A DNA stretch of 64,000 bases, taken from NCBI RefSeq assembly GCF_014199415.1, contig NZ_JACIJN010000008.1, positions 62,001-126,000 of the forward strand, given 5' to 3'. The DNA is from Sphingomonas endophytica. GTDB lineage: Bacteria; Pseudomonadota; Alphaproteobacteria; Sphingomonadales; Sphingomonadaceae. This document shows, piece after piece, positions 47,501 through 59,500 of this stretch; the stretch's first letter is position 1; every line of letters begins with the position of its first letter. Made by a program: the position numbers and the translations under genes. The notes under the pieces were generated by a model. The model saw only the letters and a list, made by a program, of their open reading frames with translations, ran no database searches and was not told where the DNA came from.

Positions 47501-50500
47501 TGTCCGGCACCGCGACAGGGCTGGCCTCGGCTGCGCTGGAGGCCGACGAGGTCTTGTCCATCCAGGCCGGCGGCGCCGTGCAGACGGGCGGGGTCGCGGT
47601 GCTGGGCGCGCCGACGCTCGACCTCGCCGGTACCGTGCTCGGCCGCGCGGGGGTTACGGCGCTGGCGGCAACGCTCACCAGCAGCGGCACCGTGCGCTCG
47701 GAGGGCGATCTGAGCATCGCCGCGTCGGGAAGCGCGAATTTGAGTGGCACGCTGGCGACAGCGAAGGCGCTGACGATCCGGGCCGGCGATGTGACGGTAG
47801 GCGGTACGGTGCAGGCCGGCGACACGCTGTCCGTGACCACCGCGGGCGATCTGGCGGCGACTGGCGATGCGCGCATTTTCGCCAATGGCGCGGTCACCCT
47901 GATCGGCGGTGGCAATGTCGCGCTGGCGGGAGAAATGGGCGCGAACGACGTGCTGTCGATCCGCGCGGCGGCGCTGCTCGACACCGGAAGCGCCGCGATC
48001 GCCGCGACCGGCGCGCTTCGCCTGGAGGGTGGGGCGCTGCGGCAGGGGGAGGGCGGCGACATTGCCGGGGCCGGCGTCACGCTCACCGCGCAGGGCGGGC
48101 AGGCGCTGGCGGGCACGATCCGCTCCAGCGGTGACGTCACGCTGCGCGCCGATACGATCCGCCTGACCGGCGAGATCGGCGCGGAGGGCCAGCTTTCGCT
48201 TGCGGGCCGCCGGTTGCTCCTCGGGGGGACGGCGACCGGCCTTGCCTCGGCAACGGCGGAGGCTGGCGAGTGGCTCTCGATCGCGGCCGGGGGCGCGCTC
48301 CAGACCAACGGACGCGCGGGCATCGTCGCGCCGATGCTCGACCTTGCCGGCACGCTGCTCGGCGGCAGCGGGGTGACGGCGCGCGGAACGACCTTGACCG
48401 GAAGCGGGAGCGTCGAGTCCGGCGGCGACCTCACCGTGACGGTGGCCGGGGATGCGGCGCTCGGGGGGAGCCTGATCGCGAACGGCGCGCTGGCGCTGGT
48501 GGCGGGCGGTGACCTCACGCTGTCCGGCACCGCGCAGACCCGGGGCCGCCTGTCGCTCGGCGCCGCGACGCTGCACCTGACCGGCGAGGCGCTCACCGCC
48601 CTGGACGGCGAAGTGTCCGTGGCGCGCGCGGCCGAGATCGGCGGTATCCTGTCGGCGGCCGGCGACCTGACGCTGACCGCGCCGACCCTGTCGACCGCGC
48701 ACACGGCGCAGCTGCTGGCGGGCAAGGCCTTCACCCTCGATACCCCTGGGCTGTTCGAGCATCGTGGCGTATTGAACGCCGGCGCGATCACGATCGCCGC
48801 CGACGCGCTTGCCAATAGCGGCACCATGGTCGCGGCGGGTGATCTCGGCGTGGTGGCCGGGACGCGCATCGCGCAGGACGGTGCGATGCAGGCGGGTGGC
48901 ACGCTGGCGCTCGATGCGGCGCTGGTGACGCTGTCCGGCAGCACGAGCGGCGGCGTCGGGGGCGCGGCGGGGACCGGGGTGACGATCCATGCGCCGGTGC
49001 TGGCCTTCACCGCGGAGTCCGATCTCCAGTCGGGAGCTGCGCTCGAGATCGCCGGCACGGCGGATTTCGTGACGCGCGGCCGGATCGTCGCGCTCGGCGC
49101 CGCGCGCATCACCAGCGCCGGCGCGCTCACCCAGGCGGCGACCGCCAGCGGCAACGGCGCGTTCGACCTGGCGGCCGGCACCACGCTCGACCAGACCGGC
49201 GTGCTGGCGGCGCTGGGGCCGGTCAGTCTCACCGCACCGGTGCTGCGCAACAGCGGCAGCATCGGCAGCGATGCCGGTCTTACGCTCGCGGCAACCACTG
49301 CGATCCTGTCGAGCGGATCGTTGCAGACCGGCGGCGCGCTGCGCCTGAGCGCGCCGACGCTCGGACTGGCGGGGCCGACCGCCAGCAACGGTATGCTGTA
49401 CCTCGCCGGTGACAGCGTCACGCTGGCCGGCACGGTCGCGGGCCTGCAGGGCATCGACGCGCGGATCGGCGAACTCACGCTCGGCAGCGGCGCGGCACTG
49501 CAGAGCGGGGCGGCGTTGCGCCTCGATCTCGCACGGCTCGACAATGCCGGGCTGATCGCGAGCGATCAGGCGCTCACGCTTGCCACGACGGTGGGGTTCG
49601 CCAGTCGCGGCCAGATCGCAGCGGGCGGTGACCTCGGGCTGACGGTTGCGGGGGACCTGTTCTCCACCGGGCTCCTGCAAGCCGCGGGCGATCTCGAGTT
49701 GCGCGCGACCGGCATCGCCAGCCTTGCCGGGGCCGTGCGCGCGGGTGGCAAGGCGCTGCTGGCGGCGGCGGGGCTGCGATCGGCAGCGGTGATCTCGGCG
49801 CAAGGTGCACTGGACGTCAGCACGCCGGGTGACGTCACGTTGACCGCCGGTTCGACCAGTTACGCAAAAGGGGCGCTGACGCTGTCGACGGCCAATCTCT
49901 CGGCGCTGGGAGGGATACGCAGCGATGCCGGCCTCACGCTGACGGCCAGCCAGGCGTTGACCCTGGCGGGCCGCATCGAAGCCCGCGACGCGACCGAGAT
50001 CACGGCCGGGGCCGATGCGGTGCTCGGCGGCACGCTGGCGAGCGGCGGCGCGCTGCGGCTGACGGCTCCGACCGTTTCAATCCCGGGCCAGATCCTCGCC
50101 AATCATGCGGTGTCGATCACCGCCAATGCCGATACGCTCAGCCTGACCGGCACGATCCAAGCGACCAGCGACGTGGCGTTGCGCGCGATCACCCGGCTCC
50201 GCATCGGCGCACCGGTGTCGACAGGCTCGACCGAGGTATCAGCCGCCGGAACTCTGCCCTCCAACGGCACCGGCAAGGCCGGCGGTGACGTCCCCGCCGG
50301 TGGCGACAGTGGCGGCAGCCCTGCGAGCGGTGGCGATCACGGCGGCGCGCCCGTGCTCGCCACGCCCTCCGCCGACGCCACGCCTCCCGCGCTGCTTGCG
50401 ATCAGCGTACCCGCCCTCGCCGGGGTGATGATGCCCGGCTCGCTGGCGGCCGGTGGCGCGGTCACGCTTTCCGCCGCCGAGATCGAGATCGCCGGCACCA

Positions 50501-53500
50501 TCGCCGCCAAGGGCGACCTGACCGCATGGGCGGACCATGTGCTGACGGTGCGCGGCGGCGCCTGGAGCGATCACGCCCTGACCGTCACGAGCGACAGCGT
50601 CACAGTCGCGAGCCTCGGCAGGCTGGCGGCGGCGGGGCCGGTCGCAATCACAAGCCGGAGCGGCCTCGGCAATGCCGGCACGATCGCCTCGAACGCCGGG
50701 GCGCTTACCCTCGATGTCGGCGGCGCACTCGACCAGAGCGGGACGCTCTCGGCGGGAACCGACCTGCGCGTGCGTGCCGGGGCGGACATGGTCACCGCCG
50801 GGACGGTGTCCGCCGCCACGATCGCGATCGACGCGCGCGACCTGACGCTCGGCGGGACGATGGTCGGGGTCGACAGCCTCCGGCTCGGCGGGCGTACGCT
50901 CACCCTTGGTGAGGGCAGCGACATGCAGGGCGGCCGGGTCGACCTCGCGAGCAGCGACGCCACCACCCTTGACGGCAAGCTGCTCGCCACCGGTGGGCTG
51001 TCCGTCACGGCGGGAACGATGCTCGCGCTCGGTGCCGGCGCCGACGTCCACGCCGACGGCACAATCGGCCTTACCACCGCCGGCGACCTTGCCAGCGCTG
51101 CCGGCAGCAAGCTCGTCGCCATCGGCGCGGCGGCGCTGAAGGCGGATCGGCTTGCGCTTGCCGGCACGATCACGGGCAATGACACGCTCGACCTCACCGC
51201 AGCGCATGATCTTGCCCTGAGCGGCGCGACGATGTCGCTGGGCAATCTCAGCGTCGTGGGCGGCGCGACCAATGTGTCGGGCAGCCTTGCCACCGGAGCG
51301 CGGCTGACGGTGACCGGTGGTGCGACCACGCTCGCCGCCGCATCGACGCTGCAGGCAGGTGAGGCGCTGTCGCTGTCCGCGGCGACGCTCTCGGGCGACG
51401 GGAGGATCCAGTCCCGCGGCAATCTGACGATCGACAGCGCGGACGCCGCGCGCCTCGCCGGCACGCTGACCGCCGGGACGATCGACGGTGAGGGACATCT
51501 CCTGACGCGCGGCAATCTGGTCGTGACGTCAAAGGGCGCGCTCGAACTGGCGGCCGACGCCAGCGTCACCGGCACCGCCCGGCTTGCCGCGCAGGGGCTC
51601 ACGCTCGGCGGGACGCTGGTCGGGCTGGGCGACCTGTCGCTCCACGCGGCCAGCCTCGCCACCAGCGGCACGGTGAAGGCGCAAGGCGCGATCGTTGCGA
51701 CGATCGCCGGAGACGCGATGCTCGGCGGCGCGCTCACCGGGCTGGGCGGGATGGCGATCACCAGCGGCGGTGCGCTCGTGCAGAATGCCGCGCTCGCCTC
51801 CAATAGCACGCTGCGTCTGGTAGCCGGCGGCGCGCTGACCTATGGCGGCACCAGCAATGCGCTGGGCGACATGCAACTGACCGGCGCCGGCCTGTCGCTG
51901 GACGGGACGATCCGCGGCAATGGCGCGCTGTCGCTCGTCAGCACCCGCGACGACATCCTGCTCGCCCAGGGCGCGCAGGTCGCGGCGCGGTCGATCGATC
52001 TGCACGCCGCCGGCAAAGCCACGCTGGCGGGCACGCTGGTCGCCGCCTCCGCGCTCGCCGTGCGCGCCAACGCCGGGCTGACCGTGGCGGCGACCGGCGC
52101 CTTGCAGGCCGGCGTCAGCGCCACCGACGGACAGTCCGGCAGCATCGGAACGCTGACGCTCACCGCCGGTGACACCCTCGACAACGCCGGCTCGCTCGCC
52201 GCGACCGGCAGCCTCACGGCGACCGCGCAGACGCTGTCCAGCACCGGCACGCTGTTCGGGAGCGGCGTCGACCTGAGCGCCGGCAGCGCGACGATCGGCG
52301 GCAGCGTCTTCGCGCCCGGAACCGTCTCGATCCGCACGGCCTCCGGCGCGCTCGCGCTGAGCGGCATCGTGGAGGGCGGGACCATCGCCGTTTCCGCCAG
52401 GGGCGGGGACCTGGGCCTGTCGACCGACGCCCGCCTGACCGCCACCGGGACCGGCGAGGACGGGACGCTGTCGCTCACCGGCAGCGGCAACATTGAGATG
52501 CGCGGCGTGCTTGCGGCGAACAACACCGTCACGCTCGACGCCGGAGGCAGCCTCTATGTCGGCGCGGACCGCGCGGGCACAACGCCCCTGCTGGCGGTCA
52601 GCACGCTGGGCAACGCCACGCTGCGTGCCGGTGCAGGGCTGGTCAATGACGGCACGGTGGCGGGAGCGAGCCTGAGCATCACGGCCGCGCGCCTCGACAG
52701 CAACCATCTGTCGGCCACGGGCGGGATCGTCGCGGATATCGCCGGCGGAATCACGCTGCGCGGGACGACCAATGCGCGCGGCGCGGCGGGGGTGGCGCTT
52801 GCCGCGCGTGGCGGCGATCTCGCGCTGGCGGGCGGCGCGAAGGTGGAGGCGGCCGGGACCGTCGCGCTTTCCGCAACGGGCGCGCTGACCAACCAGGGCG
52901 CGATCGTCGCGGGCACGGTGGGCGACGGCGGACCGGAGGGCAGCATCACGCTGACCAGCGGCGGCGCGCTGATCTTCACCGGCGCGATCATCTCGAACAA
53001 TGGGGCGGTCACGCTCGGCGGGGCCAGCCTGACGCTGGGCGGTGCGCTGGGTCAGGATGGCGGCGTCTATGCGGCGGGCACGCTGACACTGAACGCGCCC
53101 GCCGTCACCTTGCTCGCGGGCGGGCAGGCGGTGGCGAACGGCGGCCTCGCCGCGTCGGTGACCAGCCTGACGCTGGGGGCGGGCAGCCTGCTGCAATCGA
53201 ACCGTGATATCGCGCTCACCCTCGGCGATGCGAACACCGCCGGCAGCTATGTCTCCGCCGGCGATCTCGTCGCGCTCGGCGACCTGTCGCTCGGCGTGAA
53301 CGGCGGCGCGATCGGCAATCAGGCGGGCGGCGGCATCTTCGCCGGGGGCTCGGGCGCGGCGGCCGGCGGCGGGTCGATCACGCTGCGCGCCGATACGATC
53401 GCCAATGCCGGCGCGATCGTCGCCACCGCCGCGACGGACGGGAGCGGCGGCAAGATGTCGCTGACCGCGTCGGGCATCACCGATGCCGGGCTGCTCCATG

Positions 53501-56500
53501 CCGACCGGACGCTGGCGGTGACGGCGAGCAGCGTGACGATCAGCGGCGCCGCCGAAGCCGGCGACGCGATCGCCTGGTCGATCCCGACGCTCAGCGTGAC
53601 GAGCGGCGGCGTGGTGAAGAGCGCGGGCGCCATCGCCCTGTCCGGCGCCAGCTTCGCCAATGGCGGTATGGTGGCAGCCGGCGGCGATCTCGCGATCACC
53701 ACCAGCGGCGACCTCACCTCGAGCGGCGCGCTCACCGCACGGGGGGCGATCGCGCTGCAGAGCGGCACCGTTCTTACCCTGGCCGCCACCAGCGGGACCT
53801 GGGCGGGCGGCGTGCAGGATACGCCGGCGATCGACGGCGGCAACGTCACGCTGCGCGCGGCGAGCGCCGCGAGCCTCGGTACGCTCTCCGCGACCGGCTC
53901 GCTCGGCATCACCGCCGACGCCGCGACGATCGGCGGCGCGAGCGTCGCCAATGGCGATATCACGCTGGCCGGCTATGGCGGCGATCGGTCGGCGCTTACC
54001 GTCACCGCCGGCGGGACGCTCACCAGTTATCTCGGCGACGTGAAGCTCGGCAAGCTGTCGGGGCTGAACCTCGCCGGCGCGCTGGTCGCGACCCATGGCG
54101 GCATCGCCTTCAGCGCCGGCGGCACCAGCATCGGCGCGACCGGGCGGCTCGCCGCCGGGCAGGACGTGGCGATCACCACCACCGGCGGCGGGGCGCTGAC
54201 GATCGACGGGCAGCTCGTCGCGGGCAACGACCTGTCGCTGAGCGGCGGCACGCTGGCGATCGGCGGCAGCGGGTTCGTGCAGGCGGGACGCGACCTCGCC
54301 TTCGACACCGGCGATATGGCGAACGACACCGGCACGGTGACGGTCAACGGTATTGATTATGAACGCAGCAGCCTGCCGGTCGCGGCGCGGCTGGCGGGAA
54401 AGATCAGCGCGGGGCGCGATCTGCGGCTATCCATGACCGGCGCGCTGGTCGCCGAGAGATCGGCGCAACTGATCGCCGGCAACGACATGACGCTGAGCGC
54501 GGCCCCTGCGCTGATCGACGCGCGCTATACGGTCGATAGCGCGGGCAATCCGCTGACGCTGGGCGTGATCGCCGGGCATGACCTGCGCTTCACCAGCAGC
54601 ACCAACCCTGTCATCCTGCAAGGCGAGCCCGGGCTGATGCTCACCGGATCGATGCAGGCGGGCAACGACCTCAGCGTCCAGGTCAGCGGCGAGGTGAACT
54701 CGACCGCCGCGTCGCAGTTCGTGGCGGGTGTTCATCTCGCGCTTACCGGCTCGGCGCTCCGCCTTGCCGGTTTCAACTCTGGCCAGAACCAGGTATCGCT
54801 GACCGCAACCGGCGTACCGCCAACGCTGCTTGCCGCCGAAGGGGACCCTTCGGCGGTTCCGCCCGGCAGTGTTACGCTGGCCGGCGCCACCACCTCGAAC
54901 GGCCGGATCAGCGTGACGGCCGCGACCGCGACGGTCACCGCCAGTGGGTCGCTCACCGCCCGGGGCGGCGCGGCCAATGCCACCGCGCTCGGCCGTGATA
55001 TCGGCGCGCAGGCCAATATCGATCTGGAGACCGGCGGCGCGCTCACCAACAATGGCGCGATCTGGTCGGACGGGGTGATCTTCCTCAAGTCGTCGAGCAG
55101 TGACATCGTCAACGACGCCACTGGCACCAATGGCGGGATCACCGCCAGGACGCTGGCGATCCAGGCCGATCACGGGCAGTTTTACCAAAGTGCCGGCGCG
55201 TTCAAGGCCGACGATACCGGGCTGTTCCTCGGCGGCGACCTCGTCAACAGCGGCAGCCTCGCCCCGTCAGGCAATTTCCGGATCGAGGCGACCAATATCC
55301 GCAACTCCGGGCTGCTGGCGACCTCGGGCAACCTGACGCTGCTGGCGAGCGGCGACCTCTACAATGTCGGGACGCTCTTTGCCGGTCAGACGATGTCGCT
55401 GACCGCCGGCGGCGCGCTCACCAACGATTATGTCGGCGACGATCAGGGTAATGGCGCGCATGGCTCCATCCTCGCCCAAGGCGACATCGCCATCACCGCG
55501 CACGATGTGCTCAATCAATCTGCGACGATACAGTCGCTTGCCGCGGGCATATCAATCAATCTCTCCGGGGGCGAGCTGCTGAACTCCATAAAATATATAA
55601 TGCTTAGATCCGCGAAAGCCGGAAAAGTACTGAGAGATTCAGAGCCGATCTATTGTAAGGGACTAGGCTTGCGTTCTACATGTTCACCATCCGCTGACCC
55701 AGATGAAGAGCCTCAAAAAAACGTCATTTTAGCTGAAAAAAACAGTGGGTCATCAAAGATTGTTTCAAACAATAGCATTGATATCGGAGGCGGGAATGGA
55801 AACGTGATAAACAGAAACTCATCAATCCTCGCTGGCGGAAATATTTCCATATCCTCCACCGCGAAGGTCGACAACGTTTCAGATCTGCTCGTTGAAAATT
55901 CGGGCTCTACCGCGATCAACACGATCATTCCCGGCGCCCCGACGATCATCCAGGCCGGCGGCACAGTCACGATCAACACAAAAAATTTCAACAACATTGC
56001 CAATAACCTCGTCGGCGCGGACACTTTCACCGCCAAGCAGCGGGTCGAGCATGTCGCGCCGAACGCCACGTCACAGACGACGCCGCAGACCGGCAGCACC
56101 GGTAATGGCGCTTCGGCCGTTGCCAGTATCACAAGCGCGGCGGCGACCGGTTCAGTCGCGGTCTTGGGAAGCGCCGCGGCGGGGCGGAACGACCGGGGCT
56201 GGTTTGCGCGCGAGGGACGGGGAAGCCGCACCCGCGCAGCGCTTGCGACCGACGATGTCTCCATCACCGGAACCCACGCGGCAGGGAGCGGCAGGAACCT
56301 TGCCCTCAAGACGCAGAGCGCCTCGGCGGCGGGGCCGATCGCGGCCGGGAACAGCATCGACCTCGGCGGCGTGGCCGGCGCGCAGGTGGTCGGCACGGTA
56401 CGTGCGGGCTCCGATGGCGTAGCCGCGGCCGAGTTCTCCAGCACGCCGGTCAGCGGTGCCGTTCTTGCCGCGGGCGGAGCCATCGCGATCTCGACCGGGT

Positions 56501-59500
56501 CGGGGGCGGACCGCGTCGTGAGTGGTATGTTGTCCGCGGCGCTGGACGCGCGGTCTGCGCTCGCGGTCGATGCGGGAGGTATGCATCCTGGTGGTGCGAT
56601 CCCTAGCGTCGGGCAAGGCGTCGGCCCGGTCTCTTCCGGCAAGGTCGACACTGCGACGTTCAGCACGGTGGCGCTATCTGGCGCTGCCACGGTAGCTCCA
56701 GGCCTTCTCGCCCCGGTTCCGGGGATTGACGTGTCGCTGCCTTCCGCCGCCACGATCGTGCATGGCCTCGTCTCCAGCCTCAACGACGCGGATGCACCGA
56801 CACTCGCCGATCAGGGATTCGGGACGTTCCTCGGCGGCTTCCTGGCGGGCTTCAACCTTACCGGCAACACGCCATCGCTATTCACCTATAACGCCAATCC
56901 CGATTCCGCTGCGCTGTTCCACAGCGCCGCGGGGCTGTCATCGGAGGCGGATCTCTATGATTCGGCCTGGTTCTTCAAGCATTTCACGCCGGATCGGCCA
57001 ACGACCTATACCCGTCTCGGCGACGGCTTCTTCGAGGCGCTGCTGGTCTCGCGCGAGGTCCAGGCGGCGACCGGCCAGGCGCAGCTGAAGCAATTCGGCT
57101 CGGTGCTCGATCAATATCAGGGACTGCTGAAGAACGCCGAGCAGGCGCGTGAAGGGCTCGGGCTGCAACTCGGCGTCGCGCTGACCCCGGCGCAGGTGGC
57201 GGCGCTCACCGAGCCACTGGTCTGGTATGTTCACAGTCAGGTCGAGGGGCGCGACGTGCTGGTGCCGGTCGTCTATCTCGCAGCGGGCGATCCAAAGGCG
57301 ATCAATGGCGGCGCGCTAGTGGGGGGCAACAATGTCGCGATAACCGCCAGCGACGGGATCACTAACAGCGGAACGATCCAGGCGAAGAACATCGCCGCGC
57401 TGGCGGCGAAGGGCGGCGATCTCGTCAACGCCGGCGGCGGGACGATCAGCGGCGGCACGGTGCTCGCCAGCGCCGGGCGCGACCTGGTCAATGCCAGCGG
57501 CGCGACGATCAGGGGTGGCGAGGTGATCGCGCGGGCGGCGCGCGACGTGCGGCTCGCCGGCGGCAGCACCATCCACGCCGATGCCGGGCTCGGGCTGGAC
57601 GCCGGACGCGATGTCACCACCACCACCGTCTCCACCACCAGCGCGAGCGCGACGTCGAGCTATCGCGACGGCCGCCACTGGTCGAACAGCTACAAGGTCA
57701 CCGAACAGGTGACGGGCGCGTCGATCACGAGTGGCGGCGAGATGACGATCCACGCGGGCCGCAACCTCAACCTCAACGCCGCGACGCTGACTGCCGGTGG
57801 CGCGGCGCAGCTTGCCGCGGTCGGCGACGTCACGCTCGGCGGGACCAGCGCGACGACGACCACCAGCACCTCGGCGCGCACGGGCAAATATATCAACGCC
57901 ACCAGCACCATGACCGAGACGCGCTTCGTCGGCACCAGCGTCACCGCCGCGGGTCCGATTACGGTCGTCGCGGGCGGAAAGCTGACGGTTACCGGCGGCA
58001 CGGTGCAGACCACCGATCCGGCAGCGGGCGGCATCACTTTCTATGGCGCGCAGGGCATCTCGCTGCTGGCCGCCGAGGAACATGCGACGCTCCGCCTATC
58101 CGAGCAGACGGGCAAGAAGAGCCACAGCGACACCACCGCCAGCAGCACCACCCACCAGCTGGCGAACATCGACGCGGCCGGCGGCATCGCGCTCGTCAGC
58201 CTTGGCGCGGTGCAGGTGGCGGGCGCGAACGTGACCGGGCAGGGCAAGCTGGTGGTGGATGCCGCCAGCCTGAACGTGACCGGGGTGATCGACACGGTCG
58301 ACAGCCGGGTGGACACGGTCTCGAGGCGGTCCGGATTGTTCTCCTCGACCACCCGGCGCGGCAGCACGACCAGCCATAACGAGACGGCGGTCGCCTCGAC
58401 CCTGTCGGGCGACACCGGGGAGGTGACCACGACCGGCGCGGTGACGATCACCGGCGCGAATGTGGTGGGCGCGCATGGCCTGAATCTGTCGGCGGGCGGG
58501 CCGGTGACGATCGGGGCGCTGGCCACCACCAATACCGAGCAGAGAAGCTCGTCGGTGAAGAAGAGCGGCTTCTCGCTGGGCGGCGGCGGGTTGTTCCTGG
58601 GGGTCGCCAAGACCAGCACCACCGGTGGCGTGACCGATGTGACGCAGACCGGCTCGGTGGTCGGCTCGGGCTCGGGCAAGGTGACGATCCGCAGCGCGGG
58701 CGCGCTCAATATCACCGGCAGCACGGTGGCGGGCAGCGACGGCCTGCTGCTGCAGGGCAAGTCGGTCCGCATCGACGATGCGCTCGAGACGCGCGACAGC
58801 AACTCGACGACCAAAACGTCGAGCATCGGGGTGACGCTGGGTGCGCAGGGTCAGCTGGTGCAGAGCGCGACCAATCTGGTCGGGATGGTGAAACTGGCCG
58901 GTTCGACGCGCAACGAGCGGGTGGCGGCGGTGGCGGGGCTGGCCGGGGGCACGGCGGCGGTCAACACGTACAATGCGGCGGCCGATCTCGCCGATACGCT
59001 CAAGAGCGGCAAGGGCGATCTGGGCGTCGCGGTGGGGGCGAGCTTCGGCATCTCCCGATCGCGCGCGACCGATAGCGCGCATGGCGAGACGGTGGCCGGC
59101 AGCACGATCCGCGGCCATGACGTGACGATCGTCGCCGATGGTGCGGGTGCGGACGGTACGATCGAGATACGCGGCTCCAGTCTCGACGTGGGGCATGACC
59201 TCACGCTGGCGGCGAACGGCGGGATCACGCTGGCGGCGGCGACCGAGACCGACCGGCAGAGCGGTACGTCGCGGAGCAGCGGGGTGACGCTGGGCGCGAC
59301 GTGGAAGCTGGGGCTGGACAAGGGCAAGCCGGGACTGGGCGGGCCGACGGTGTCGCTGGGCGTGTCGGCGTCGAACGGCAGCTACAGCGGCAGCGAGACG
59401 TACAACGCCGAGACGGTGCTGAGCGCGGGCGGCACCACGACGCTGCTGACGCCGGGGGCGCTGACGCTGGACGGCGCGGTCGTGCGCGGCGCGCGCGTGG

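Noticed and set aside
51529-54096. 855-residue minus-strand ORF within the exoprotein gene
   Set aside because: Composition is the mirror of Gly/Ala/Thr/Leu repeats on the plus strand; similar shadows lie all along 44.5-61.6 kb.
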